Shown: piece after piece, positions 14,265 to 26,263 of the stretch
Numbering within the stretch: the first letter of the stretch is position 1
Layout: the number at the start of each line of letters is the position of its first letter
Origin: Blumeriella jaapii
Taxonomy: Eukaryota > Ascomycota > Leotiomycetes > Helotiales > Drepanopezizaceae
DNA: 64,000 nucleotides
Assembly (NCBI GenBank): GCA_009599575.1
Contig: VWND01000016.1
Span: 372,001-436,000, forward strand
Direction of reading: 5' to 3'
Position numbers and translations under genes: made by a program
Notes under the pieces: model-generated
The model's database searches: none
What the model saw: only the letters and a program-made list of their open reading frames with translations
Told to the model about the DNA's origin: nothing

Positions 14265-15215
14265 ATGGCTGCCAAAACAGAGGCCCAAGAAGAATTCGAC
14301 TCCATCATCGAGAAGGCCGCCTCCACCCCCATCCCTTCTCTCAACCACCCCGCCGACGCCCAAGACTACCACCACGACGCCGAGCATCACGACGACCTCG
14401 CCGAGGAGGAGACCGATCGCCAGCAACGGATCGACGAGAACATGCGCATGCCGTCTCTCGACCCCCGCGGCGGGCCCATGTTCCTGCCGCACCGCGACTT
14501 CGACAGCAGCCGCACCACGGGCGTGAAGGGCGTCATCGCCGACGCGCGCAGTTTCGAGGCCGCCCGGAAGCAGAGCGGGAACTCGTGGCGCCCGCGGGGC
14601 AAGAGCCCGAGCAACCGGCTGGCCAACGGCAACGAGCAGGACAAACGCATGACCTTTTTCGAAGACGCCGACAGCGACGACGAGCAGGACGAGTTTGTCG
14701 AGCGCTGGAGGGAGCAGAGGCGCGCGGAGCTGCAGAAGAAGGGCAACGACATTCGGAATCGGAGGACGAGCCCCAGCACACGGCGCTATGGACGCTTCGA
14801 TGAGGTGGATGCCTCGGGCTATCTGGATGCCATTGAGAAGGTCACGAGGGATACGGTGGTCTGCGTCTTTGTGTACGATCCCGAGGTATGCTTCCCCGGC
14901 CCCGGCCCCGTTCCCTCTCGCGGCTGCTCTCGGTGTGGGAAGGGAGCCTGTGTTGACCAGAGGTAGTGTCCCGTCTCCCAAATCATCTCGGACGCCCTCG
15001 AACCCCTCGTCTCGAAGAACCCAAGCATTCACTTTGTCCGCGTCCACTACGAAGTCATCGAATTCGACAATGCCGGCGTGCCCGCCATCCTCGCCTACAA
15101 GAACCAAGGCGACCTCTTTGCGAACCTCACCTACATCATCGACCAGATCCCCGAAGACACCCTTTTTGACACGCGGGCCTTGGAAACCATCCTCCAGAAA
15201 CACCAAGTGCTGTGA
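14265..15215 (+). CDS. phnA: Phosducin-like protein (G-beta/gamma co-chaperone)
   Basis: Two exons, 14265-14885 and 14967-15215, give 289 residues. The N-terminal helical domain is acidic and contains TGVKGVIADARSFEAAR (about 86-102), matching the TGPKGVINDW signature of phosducin-like protein 1. The C-terminal thioredoxin-like fold starts near RRYGRFDEVDASGYLDAIEK (about 174) and runs through VVCVFVYDPE, VHYEVIEFDNAGVPAILAY and the final LQKHQVL; it lacks a redox CxxC. PhLP1 proteins work with the CCT chaperonin to fold G-beta and assemble it with G-gamma; the Aspergillus gene is phnA. The gene lies next to, and in the same direction as, the G-beta gene it is expected to serve. The start ATG follows GTCACC, a strong context, and a TATAAAA box sits just upstream. 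Plp2-type relatives are less likely. Confidence 0.88.
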
Positions 15216-16424
15216 GCCTCACGATCACTGTGCTGGCGTGGAAACGCTCCAAACCGTTGGTTCAGGTAGGCGGCGGGCGCCTCCCGAGACTCAAGGCTGG
15301 ATAGAAGGATGTTCTCGGAGTTGGGCTTAGAGGTTGGTCGGCCTGGCGTTTTGGTCTACATGGGGAAGCATTGATTGCCTTTCCCTTCTTCATGTAATGA
15401 TAGTCGCTTGGCGTGGTGTGGCATAGACCGTAACAATACCCTAGAATGTTCATGTTGTTGTTTCTCTGTTAGTCCTGTACCACGTATCGCGCATGTGTGG
15501 AATGTTGTACTCTGCACGATCGTTGTATTCGTGCTCGGGACTCGGAAAGAGAGCCTCCCCCCCTCAGCATCGAAGGTCACTTGAGGTTCTCTACCGCAAG
15601 ACCTGGGTCGTCTGGCTCAAGGAGGTAGGGAGATAGCTCGTTTGGATTGGTAAGGATGGAAAGAAGGTAAGAAGAAGGTAAGAAGAAGGTAAGGAGAAGG
15701 TAAGGAGAAGGTAAGAAGAAGGTAAGAAGAAGGTAAGGAGAAGGTAAGAAGAAGGTAAGGATGGAGAGAAAGAAAGATAAGTTAGTACCGTCCTGTCCTG
15801 TCCTGTTCATCACTCACAACCTCTAGTTGCCTGCCTACCTAGGGTGAGGGCGGGATCGGAGAGGGAGAGGACGGCGAGGCTCTCGAACCAGAGATCTCGA
15901 GAGACGTAAAACCTTCTTCCGGGAAGGGTACCTACCTCCTAGAATGTGAGGACTGGATCCCATTCTTGCCGAGGAGTCTCTGATCTCTGATCTCGAGCTT
16001 CATACTACCTACCTACCTTCTCAACTAGGCCAAGCTAGCGAGACCCTTTGTTTTTGCCTTGGCCTTGACCGAGGACAGCGCGTACCTACCACATCCACGA
16101 CGGTGGCTCCCCCGTAGAGCTTTCGGTTCTCCTGTGCTGTGCTGTGCACCCATCATCATCATCTTCATCATCAGCCAACGATCAAGCCACCACTCACTCA
16201 CGCCCTTTCGCATTCATTCATTCATTCATTCATTCATTCACCCACCCACACAGTACGGTACAGTACGGTACAGTACAGTACCTAGCTCAGGAGAACAGCA
16301 CGTCCCCCCCGGCTGCGCACACTTGGTGCCCGCCGTCATCGCCGCTCTACCCGCTCTACCCTGGACTCGGGTTCGGGTTCGCGGCCTTGCGGGCCGAATC
16401 GCTGGCTGCGGCCCAGGTGTGTGT

Positions 16425-16455
<31 letters not shown>

Positions 16456-17487
16456 GTGCTGGGCTCTTGCAGGCAGGCATGTCGGGATTCGACTCTCCTC
16501 TCGAGAGCACGCGTGGGAAGCGGCAAGGCCAGGCCAGGCCAGGCCAGGCCGGCGGCGCGTGTGAGAAGGGTCGCGTCGCGGTCATGGCACAGTGGCAGGC
16601 AGTGCGATGGCGAGTTTGGTGTTCGTCCATGGAAGAAGCGACGGTGGCGGCGGGTTGGCGGGCTGGCTGGTGTTGAGAAGTGCAAACCGCGCGAGCACAC
16701 GTCTGTCTGTCTGCTCTTCTTTATATCCAGCCAAAAGTGGGCCTGAGCTGTGTGCACTTTCTTGCACGGTACTGTACATATGTATATACATTACAGCAGC
16801 TGACATCGTTGATGACTCGCGATCGAATGGCTGCCGCTGGCTACAGTACTGTACAGTACCAAGTTTGTCGCATACATACACGATGCAGTACACACATCGT
16901 CTTCGGTGATCGTTCCACGTTTCAGAAACATCGTCTTTGCTAGGTACTGTACAGTACCTTACTGTACGCGTCGACGGCCTCGCATCCCGAGGGGCGTGCA
17001 GATCGCGAGATGTAAGCGATAGCGATGTCCGTATGCTAGTTGACACGTGTCGTGTAGATGAAAAGATCTAATGCTTGTCTTTACATGTAGCATTGTGGTG
17101 TTTTGCTTGAATTACCGTCATGACACCGTGTGTCAGGGCGGAAAGGAATGACGCGTCGTTGTAGGCGCAGATGTGGGGAAAAGTCTTGGGAAACTTTCTC
17201 AGACCTCGCGAGCACCCACGTTCAACGATCATCTTGTGTACACGTTATTTTTGGCATACATCACGAACCTTCGTCGCATGGTTCTATGCACGGAGCAAAG
17301 CATATGCACCAAGTAGCCTAGCTTCTGTGAGCAAAGATACAACAACATCGTAGATAGGAAGAAGGTGTGATAGCAGAGCAAAACGATGTTCATTCAGCAC
17401 CAATGTGGTTGGGTAACATGTTCTCTAGGTAGCTCTGCAAAACGGTACTGTGAACCCGTGCCTCCCACAACTCTAATGATTAGGGAT
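15216..17487. other. 2.3-kb intergenic region of simple repeats and TACTGTA words
   Basis: No gene is recognised between the phosducin-like gene and the convergent Zn2Cys6 gene. Contents include a GAAGGTAAGAA minisatellite (15655-15765), CATT units (16211-16240), TCG units (16426-16452), GGCCA units (16526-16551), and TACTGTA/GTACAGTAC clusters at 16250-16283, 16765-16780, 16837-16861 and 16942-16968. Frames of 130-205 codons at 16059-16757 are overlapping on several phases, composition-driven, and not called. Confidence 0.6.
15655..15765 (+). repeat. GAAGGTAAG(A/G)A minisatellite
   Basis: About nine or ten head-to-tail units of 11-12 bases, GAAGGTAAGAA or GAAGGTAAGGA, with few substitutions. 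It lies 440 bases downstream of the phosducin-like gene in non-coding DNA. Confidence 0.85.
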
Positions 17488-20400
17488 CTAAATACCATCG
17501 CCAACGAACGGCGGAGGGTCCAAGGCCATGAAATCAAGCAAATCCATGCCTCCGACATTAACGCCCTCGGCCGTCTGCGTAACGCCCTGGTCGTTCAAAT
17601 GCTGATAGAAGGCGGTACCGGGCGGCAGATACCAGAAGTCATTACCGCTATTCGCGTTCCACTCGCCGAATGTTTCTTGCATTTCGTTGCCGTAAACAGA
17701 GCCAGGTCCTTGACCCAGTGTCGTGCCGGGAGCGAACGCGGGGAAGCTTTGGTTGCGATCGAAGGGCGTCGCTGAAACATTGAGATCTAGCTAGTCAGTG
17801 TTGAGTCTATGCACATAAGAAGTGAGCTTACCAGCTCCAGCTCCAACTCCGGCTGCGGCTCCGGCTCCGGCTCCAGCGCCCATGCCGAAATTCGGGGTCG
17901 CAGCGTTCCACTCTCGAATCGTGTCGCGTTGGTCCATCTTCCGGCGTTTAGGATCTAGTTCCTGGTACGTCGTAGGGCTGCGGGGTCTCCTGATGTGTCC
18001 GCCAGAAGGCTGGGGGCCAGGAGCACTGATGAAGCGGCTTCGGAGTCGAGAAGTCAAGGTTTCGAGGAGGTCGGCAAAGCGGATGCCCAAATGGACATCG
18101 TCGACGATGCAATTTCGCAAGGCATCAACGGCTCTGTCCATAAGTCCAATGCTCACCTCTACGTCGCTCTTCGTGGCCCCCAGGGCGAATGTCTTCAGTA
18201 AGAACATGGCACCGCTAATAATCCGGAAGTAGGTCCGTACTGGAGCGTGCTTGAGATAGCCGCCAGGCAAGAGACCGTCAACCACGATCCTCAACAGTTC
18301 ACGACTTCCATCGACAACCTCTTTGATGTAGTCTTGATCAGCTAAGGTGTAGTTGCCGAAAGTTGAGAGCGGGAGCTTTCCGTAATAAGTCTGCTGATTC
18401 TCGGTCAATGTGGCGCTGTCAAGCCCGGTTCCCGTCCCGTTTCCTGGCTGGCCAGCATTGAAGCGATTACCAGCTTCGGTACTGCATCTCTCAACCACAG
18501 CCTGGAGTGATAGAGAGTTGACGTAGATGCGGACGTATTGGTACTCGATCTGAAGAATGCAGCCAATGTATTGAGGTAACTTGAATCTTTTGAACTCTGT
18601 CATCCACGCTGCTAGCATGGGCTGGAAGTCTTTCAGTAGCTCGACGTAACTCGAATCATTGATGATTTTTGTAGTATGTTGTCTTGACTTGAAGATCTTC
18701 TCATTCCCAATGCGCATCGCGTTGCTGATCCCTGCCCAACAGTGTATGATTTGGTCATCTAGCTCCAAATCGGGAATGTAGTTGAAGCCGTTGTTCACAG
18801 TGGTAATTGTTTCCGGGGTTTTGCCGTCCATCGAGGTTCTCCTCTTCCGAGGGGCGAAGGTGGGATCACTAACACGAAGATTCTCGGGAACCATGTTCGT
18901 CCATCCAAGCCGACCCGCCAATTGCGTGACATAGATCAACAGGAGTCGCTTGATCCTAGCCGCTCGCAAACGATAAGCCTCATCTTCGTACTCTGGCCGA
19001 GTCATCTCTCCTCCCTCAGCCAACAGTTCCTCAATCTCGTCAAAGACGCCAAGCTCATAGGATAGACCCATTGCTGTACTCAGTAGCATCCAACACATGC
19101 GGTCACTTCTCCATGCCGGTTCCAGCCAACTTTCGATCCTCTTCCCACCGACACCTCTTGGGAGGCGAGGCATACCTTCTTCGTCGGTGCTTAACGTGTC
19201 TGGACCCTCGTAAGATGGAAGCATTAGCTCATCGGTAGCTTCGGCAGGAGGAAAATGTAGCGCTCGAGGATGCCATTCTGTTAAGATCATCAGACTTTCG
19301 ATCGTACCCAAGGTCCTCAGACTGCCTTTGCGTAAGCCACGCCATGGCGCCGTGCTCGATGTCTGGGCTTCAGATTCACCACCTGAGCCACAAAAACCAC
19401 CGCCAAAGGCCTCCTGGCCCCATAGACAGCGTTCGATCATTCCCCGAAGATAGGTCCAGAGCTGCTCGTGAATAGCATGCGACCTGCAATGACCCCCCGG
19501 ACCTGGTATCTGACGAAATCGAGTTGCGATGGTCAGAAGCGTGACAGTGAGAATGGGCTCCTCGACGAGTAGAGTAAGGTGGGTTCCCGGGTCTCTAAAC
19601 GTTGGAGGAGAAATTGGTGTGAGTGGGCTGAGATACTCATAATAGCTAGGCTAGTTAACATCACCTCAAGATCTAGTACTAGGTATAACTCACTAGTCGA
19701 TGTAGTCAATTGCCTCGCTAGGCGTAAACCAACCAGCTCGGACGAATCTGAAGCGAGACCAGGCCTTGACTGCATCCTTGTAACCTTGCTCCTGCAATCT
19801 CTCTGGCCCATTGGGCGGTACGGAAGACAAAGAGGGGTCGATTGCAGAGTCTCGTCGTGGTTCTGGGGGCCTCATACTGCTAGTCGGGTGGAAAGGTTGG
19901 CTGAATCTGTGAAGAGGAGAAGGCAATGGCTGGTGACCAGGGGTATTGATGTTGGGCAACGAAGACACTTGACTACTGGTTCTCTTGTGACCTGGGCTGT
20001 GAAAGGGCTGAGCATTTTGGAGTCGATCTCGGGGATTTCGTGGCTTACCTATCTGTTGCAGCCTTGTACAACAAATCCAGAGCATCGTGGGGGCCTGATT
20101 CGAGACTTAGCTTCGCGTCCGGAGCTTCAGTGAAGTGTGTGCCCACCGTAGACTTCCTGTCGCATCACCTCCTGCGCCTCGAGGTTTTCCAGCTGGGTAT
20201 TCGCCTCATCGGAATGCCGTTCATCTCGGTGAGAGCTGTCCTTAGATTGTTCCGTTGGCCGACGCAGAGGTTGAGCTCTGCCTATCGACCCACCGGGCGT
20301 CAAGGGAGGCCCAGGGACAACAGGCGCCATCTCCGTAAAATAGTTTGTTGATCTGACGGATGCCGGAGCACTCATTGACGATTGTCTCATCGAGGCTGGG

Positions 20401-20795
20401 GAGAGCTATGTGCCATCTTCCGGCCATTGCGCACAATGTAATCATCCTGTTGTTGTTCGAAGCCATCGAGGCTGTCCGGTCCATCATCGTGCTTTCTCTT
20501 CCGCCGGGTGGCCGAGAAGTAACACTCTTTGCTCTCTCGTCGGCATCGTACGCAGGGCGGTTCACTCGGGTTGTCCACCGACCCCAGGTCGCATTTGACC
20601 TTCCTGTTGATCGCGTCAGCCCGCCGTCACCACACAGCGCACAAGCATACCTCCGTCGGCAAGGTATGCAGGCCTAGAGGTGAAGCTTTCGTCAGCATGG
20701 CCATCCACGAAGGTCGGAGACGCGCGGCAAAGCTGACCTGGTACACGCGTTTATGCTGCGCCGCTTGCTGCGCTTGCTGCTGCTGCTGCTGATAA

Positions 20796-20830
<35 letters not shown>

Positions 20831-20950
20831 ATGCTGCTGCTGCTGATGCTGCTGCTGCTGATGCTGATGCTGTTGCTGCGAAAGCTGGGTTGCGCCTGAG
20901 GGCGGACCCGAACCACTGGAGTTCTCGGGTGGAAAGTTGACGGCCGACAT
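17488..20950 (-). CDS. Zn2Cys6 transcription factor with polyglutamine N-terminus (apparent one-base frameshift)
   Basis: Seven exons: 20738-20950, 20651-20673, 20147-20603, 20049-20094, 19694-19996, 17832-19627, 17488-17771. The start is [17 protein letters not shown], then a Gln/His-rich tract (about residues 24-65). The zinc cluster, [15 protein letters not shown] then [16 protein letters not shown], spans two introns and has all six Cys. The middle domain begins near [12 protein letters not shown] and contains [20 protein letters not shown]; an acidic tail ends [19 protein letters not shown]. The exons sum to 3122 bases; one extra base gives 1041 codons. The break is in exon 3 at the four-G run 20398-20401, where frame HSSPQ meets frame [11 protein letters not shown]. 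It could be an assembly indel or a real lesion. The protein is a nuclear regulator of unknown target; resemblance to Aro80/AraR-type activators is only an impression. Confidence 0.85.
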
Positions 20951-21789
20951 TTATTTGTCTGGCGCTGGAGGGGTCGAGGGGTCGAGGGGTCGATTCTCGT
21001 AACCCGACGCTGAGCGCGACGGTTGGACTCGGCCTCGTTCGGGGCCGCAGGACGACGGCAATCGTGCCTGGGTATCCAAGAGGCTCCGAGAGAGAAACAC
21101 TCACGCTCACGCACAACACAGCGCGACACGACAACACACGACACGACACAACACGAGACGAGACGAGACGGGGCGCGCGGTGGTGCGATGGTACCGTGCC
21201 GGCCGACGCGATGGCGATGAAAAAACATGGAGGTTGGTGGTGTCGTCGCTGCCCTTGCCCTTGTCATCGAGACCGACTGACCCTGGTGGCACATCGGAAT
21301 TCGCGAATCACGGCACAGAGATCCCAAGATTTCGACAGCGTCTTCTATCCATTTTATCTACGATGTCCTATGTCGGCTTGATTACGAACACTGGCTTGTG
21401 CTACAGGATACCTCGGATTGTGCCATGCTTTTTCTCGGCAGCATCGTACTGTCCGGTCCGGTCCGGTCCTGTCCGGTACAGACCTACATAGAGCGCTGTT
21501 GTGGTGGTGTGGTGGTGTGGACAGCAGCGCCGGAGGTAGAATGGCCCTCTGCTGAAAGACGACCGACCGAGCGAGCGTTCATGGTTGACTGCGCCGGCCG
21601 CCATCGAGATACCCACGAGGACGCGAGAAGGAAGCTTTCCATCCGCCAGCTTTCCATCCGCCAGCCAGCCTTTGCTTGACCGTTGGTTCGGGGTCCCGTT
21701 CCCCTGCTTTTCGCAAAATATTCCCCTACGCAGGCGGCACAATGGAAAATGCGATCGTTGGCTGTTCGCAGGGCATCAGTCTGGCCAAA
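20951..21789. other. Promoter region of the Zn2Cys6 gene, no gene recognised
   Basis: This holds repeats of GGGTCGA (about 20968-20992), CGACACGACAACAC-type words (21121-21172), GTCCGGTCCGGTCC (21450-21475) and a duplicated CTTTCCATCCGCCAG (21635-21665). All lie upstream of the regulator gene and just past the 3' end of the cyclophilin gene. Frames here are compositional. Confidence 0.55.
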
Positions 21790-23672
21790 TCACCATCCAT
21801 CAAAGTTGCCGAACCCTCCCGTCTTGTGCTTCTTCGAAACTGGCTCTGCATCAAGCATTTCGTCTTCGCGGTCGAGCTTCCTGTCGCTGGCGCTCTTGAG
21901 CGCATGCAAATACTTGCCCACCACACCCGATCGCTCACCTGGCTCGATGGTACCATCGTTCCTGATTCGCTTGCCAGTCCAGGTGGTTTTGTCATCTTCG
22001 GTTCCGCCCTGTCTCCTGATCTCCTCTTTTTGCTTCTCAAGCTCGTCCTTGTCGCGTTTCTGCTTCTGAAATTCTTCAAATGGATCGACAAATACCACAA
22101 CGTTCTCCATAACAATGTCCTCAAGGGGCCGGTTCCCATCGTCACCAGGAACATTCTCCAGCTTGGTGAGTACATCCATACCGCCGACGACTCGACCAAA
22201 GATGGTGTGCTTCCGATCCAGGTGCTTCGCTGGCTTGTAGGTGATGAAGAATTGGCTCGAGTTGGTGTTCTTCCCCTTGTTAGCCATGCTCACGACTCCT
22301 CGTGCGTCGTGTGTGAGAGGGCCATCAAATTCGTCCGCGAAGTTTTTTCCCCAAATGCTTGTTCCTCCCTTGCCTGTTCCCGTAGGATCTCCACCTTGAA
22401 TCATAAAGTTTCGAATGTTGCGGTGGAATTTAACCCCATTGTAGTATCCTTTCTTCGCCAGATGGACGAAGTTCCAGACAGCCCGTGGCGCAGTTTCGGT
22501 CTGGAGCTCGACATTGAGCGAGCCCATGGAAGTCTCGATGCGAGCATAACCCTTAATCTTTACTCTCTTCGGCCGAAGCATGTATTCCTCGTCCGTGAGA
22601 AGCGCTCTCTCGCCGCTTGTTTCTGGGGTGAGACCAGTAGATGTAAAACTTGCCGCAGCCTTACCCGTCGTGAACTGTGCAGCATTGTAGGCCACCTTTT
22701 TCTCCTGCAACATGGATGGCTTGGGTGCGGTCCGAGAGGTTCCTGTCTTGGCCAATGCTTTGGAGCGATTGATGTCGCCTCCTGCTTCCCTCTCCCTCCT
22801 CGCCTTCTCCACAGCCTCCTTTGCTCTCAGAACCTTGTCTCCCACCCTGCCCAAGGCGTCAATGTTTACGCTCCCACTCTTTCGCTCTTCCTCTTGCTCT
22901 TTCGTAAGCACTGTCTCTCCCTCCTTCACAAAATTGAATTGACTCAAATCCCTACTCTGTAGATTCTGCGGATCCTGAAGCGTGATTATATCCGAGCGAC
23001 CAAAGTCTCGATCGTCGACCAAGTCCTTCCACATCTTAGCCTTGATATTCAACCTTTCCACGGTCTCCCAAGCAAACACGTTTGCCTCACTTCCGTGTCT
23101 TATTGCCACAATGTGTGTGTTGTCGGTGAACACCTTAAAGGTAACAGGATCCACCATCTCACCTTTCCCATCTCCGGCTCCCATCCCCCCATCATGCGCA
23201 TCAGTGTCTCCATTGCGCGCGAAGTTGAGTTTGATCAAATCCTTATCCTTCAGGGGCTTGCCAGTGACCGGATTCGTTCCATGCTTCTCAAGCCATTGGC
23301 TGATGACCTCTACGTCGAATATTGTGCCTTCTGCTGTGCATACCGGGTGTTTGAAGGGTTGGAGGCTTGCGGCGCAAAAGTTGAAAGGTAATCTCTTGAA
23401 GTTCGCTCCGTTTGGCGCCTTTTGGTTCACGTTGGAGCCAGCACTGGCTGAGTATGCGTCTGATGAGGACCACTCTGAATGAGTAATCTGGCAAATACGT
23501 CAGCATGGGATCTTGTTGATGCCTAGGGAGCGCAAGTTGAACGAGGTCGCGCAGCATTTTCCCTAGGGGCCAGAGCTGTTCAAAGACGTACGTATAGCTT
23601 ATCGGTCCCTGAAGTGGTGTTAGCGATCAGGACAGACATGGCTTTGCATAGCGGCAGCTTACCTTTCCCCAT
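21790..23672 (-). CDS. U-box peptidyl-prolyl cis-trans isomerase, PPIL2/Cyp60 type
   Basis: Three exons: two tiny ones (23663-23672 and 23592-23608), then 21790-23487. They give 574 residues starting MGKGTDKLYITHSEWSSSDA, the family's standard opening. The N-terminal U-box (about 40-115) includes RLPFNFCAASLQPFKHPVCT and the repeat motif NPVTGKPL; it recruits an E2 ubiquitin-conjugating enzyme. The cyclophilin domain (about 305-465) shows GYYNGVKFHRNIRNFMIQGG, ADEFDGPLTHDARGVVSMAN, NSSQFFITY and HTIFGRVVGGMDVL. The catalytic Arg of FHR and the QFFIT block are intact; the drug-contact Trp position reads HLDRKHTIFG, so cyclosporin binding may be weak, as in other PPIL2 proteins. The tail is Lys/Glu-rich. 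It is a nuclear protein linked to the spliceosome. The first exon encodes only three codons plus one base, so it is easily missed by gene finders. Confidence 0.95.
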
Positions 23673-24789
23673 CTTGATACATGTGGTGGATGATTGTTTG
23701 GTGCGTTCTGTTGATGAGAAGCCCAGAGCCGCTGTTGTCAAGTTACTGTACAGTACTTTGCATGACTTAGATCTAATCTAATCTAATCTCACTCGGCTAT
23801 TTCCACTCCACCACAACAACTTCACTTCATCATCCTCATCAACCATTCACGGTCCGCATATGACAATACTGCTTTACTTTTCATGAAATGGAATCTTATT
23901 ACATCTAGTATTATCCTAGACAACACATGGGTCATTACACGGACCAAATTACAGGTGTTTGTTACACGTTGTTTCTAAGTTGCTTGTTTAACCAAAACAT
24001 ACTTATGGTTGAGCTGCTTGATATATACTTAAAGTTGAGCTGCTTGATCTCACAAAGATCCTTGTTGAGAATTTAGATCTGGGTGGATCTCTGAGTTATA
24101 AGACTACAGATAAACCTGTTCTTCCCACGCCTTCTAGGTTTGCTTGCTTGATTTTGTTTGTTATTCGTTGCCTAGCAAGAAAGTCATATATTAACCCCCT
24201 TTTAATAGAAGTCATTGTCAAATCATGAAACCAGCTTTCTTTTGCTTATGCAGAGCCAGATTCGAGCATTAATAATATAAGGCCCATCGATTTTTGTATA
24301 GTGTGCAAAAAAGAAACCGCAGAATATTAAAGAATGTTATTTGGAAGGCACGAAAGATTTAGATGCTTAGTAAACTATGCCATGCGAAACAAGCAGAAAT
24401 TGGGATGTATAGACAATCTGTTTTGGGCATTATACTTGGGCTTTTCAAGTCCGCATTGCATCTTAAGATAGGAGATGTTGACAAATCTGTATGCTGAGAT
24501 TTATTAAAGCAAGTATCTCGGAAAGATAACAAGACAAAGCCATCTAGAGGCTGTGCGTTCTTGTTTCACGCTAAGGCTATATCGGAGGTGCTAACCGTCT
24601 TTGTACACGACAAGGCTACTGTTTTGTTTAAAATAGCTAGCCGCAACATTGACTACTTTCTCTCGAAACATAGGTTACCACTTTCGTGTTTACATTCAAC
24701 TTTCTAGAACGTCGACTCCTTACAACTGTCTTGCTTCGAAGTTCCTTCAACTCTCTTTCATTAGATCGATAGCACCACCGTACTCCGAC
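23673..24789. other. AT-rich intergenic region, nothing recognised
   Basis: The stretch separates two divergent genes. A TTACTGTACAGTACTTT palindrome lies at 23741-23757 and an ATCTAATCTAATCTAATCTC repeat follows. From about 23880 to 24640 it is AT-rich with no open frame, and could be a decayed transposon, but I see no ends or coding relic. Confidence 0.5.
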
Positions 24790-26263
24790 ATGGATTGCGT
24801 CAACAATAACTTCGATCGGAGATGCCAGAAGATCAGAGAAGCCTTCCACCGCAATCCCACTGGTATGGTCTTTCGATTATCGAGCGACGAGGTTTAATTG
24901 CTAACCCGAAGATTTCTGACCAGCGGCGGAAATCTTGGCCTTAGGACTATTTCCTCTGCCTTCGACAGACCAACCATATCTCACAACCCACGACGGTGTA
25001 AAGATGGAATATCCTTATCACTTGCAACATTTCCTCGACCGCTGCGAAATGATGGATGACATCACCGGTTTGGACGAAGTTGGACGCCACCTTAAGATAC
25101 TGGTCGAGAGTAAGGCTTCCAATCAAATCGACAATTCTCTTTCGTCGAACCCTTCCTACCTTCACCCAACAGCTTTTCTACACGACCGCGATGACGTGGA
25201 AAGTGAACCGCATAAATCAATCAAACTCAAGCATCCGGACTTTATTGATTACACCCGAGTCAATATGGCTTTGTCTCGACACCCTGTCCCTGTGAGCTCT
25301 CCTGCTTCCGTTGAACGTCCCCCTGGAGAAGATTACATCTCGACACCAAAGAAACGACGTCAACCACACGGGGAGCCACTGGTCACCCCAGCGCCTAAGA
25401 AGTTAGCCAGAATGAGTGCTTCTTCTCCAAAAGGCACCGAGCCTAAAACCAAGCCTTTCTTATCAGAGGGTCATGTTACAAAGTTGAGCTTGTCAGGTAT
25501 CAGAACACCAGTCCGCCATGTCCGGAATTCGTCTCTAGAAAACACAGTTAGCCAGGCAGAGGATAGATTCAATGCTCCGGCGCCGGAAAACCTGGAAGAT
25601 ACTCTAATACGCTACGCGAGTTACTACGATGACTTGCTGCCCAATGTTTCAGAAGAGATGAGACCTCGTCAATACCCTCTCATGGTCCCAGAACTCCGCA
25701 ATACTGAACCTATGGGTCCATTCCACATTGGTCTGACTGCTGGTGCTGACCTTCCGCTCTCTTCTTTCCAATATAGCGGTGTCGGAATCCATAATCCATG
25801 CCATTCTACTGCCCGCAACATGGCTTTCCGAAACGCTCGCCAACAGGGGGAGGGAAACGCAAACTTTGGTAACAGATCTACTCACGTTCCGCCCTCCTCT
25901 TTCCAGCATGGCGGATTCGCAGCGCACAACCCGTACGATGTTCCAGCTAGCAGCATGGCTCTCCAAACCGTTCGCCAACAGCAGGAAGGAAACGCAAGAT
26001 ACCCGTATAATTCACCCTATGCTGTGCATACGCCCCCACGTCCTGAGTCAGCTACAACCACTAATAGAGGATATCAGACGCCCCAGGAACGAATGCTAAC
26101 CACGATGGAATCCTCAGCACGCACTCCAACCGGCTCTCCCATTTTCAGACCCAGACCATCCTTGCACAAGGACTTCCCAAGCAGCATTAACACCTCGCCC
26201 GGCTCCATTCCAAGCGCACAAGCTCGGTCTGAGAGCAAGAACACCAATGGCCGCCAGATGTGA
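24790..26263 (+). CDS. Hypothetical protein with an internal duplicated segment
   Basis: Two exons, 24790-24862 and 24924-26263, with a GTATGG donor, a TTGCTAACCC branch site and a CAG acceptor, give 470 residues. The first 110 residues look folded (MDCVNNNFDRRCQKIREAF; LQHFLDRCEMMDDITGLDEV). The rest is Pro/Ser/Arg-rich and probably disordered, with a basic patch STPKKRRQPHGEPLVTPAPKK that could be a nuclear localisation signal. Two copies of an approximately 42-residue unit sit head to tail near residues 310-395: PLSSFQYSGVGIHNP with RQQGEGNA, then PPSSFQHGGFAAHNP with RQQQEGNA. I recognise no family. The clean intron and long frame support a real gene. Confidence 0.7.

Noticed and set aside
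15655..15765. Regular repeats that could suggest a CRISPR array
   Set aside because: Units are contiguous without spacers and the genome is eukaryotic; it is a minisatellite.
16059..16757. Frames of 130-205 codons
   Set aside because: They run through CATT, TCG and GGCCA repeats and lack any recognisable domain.
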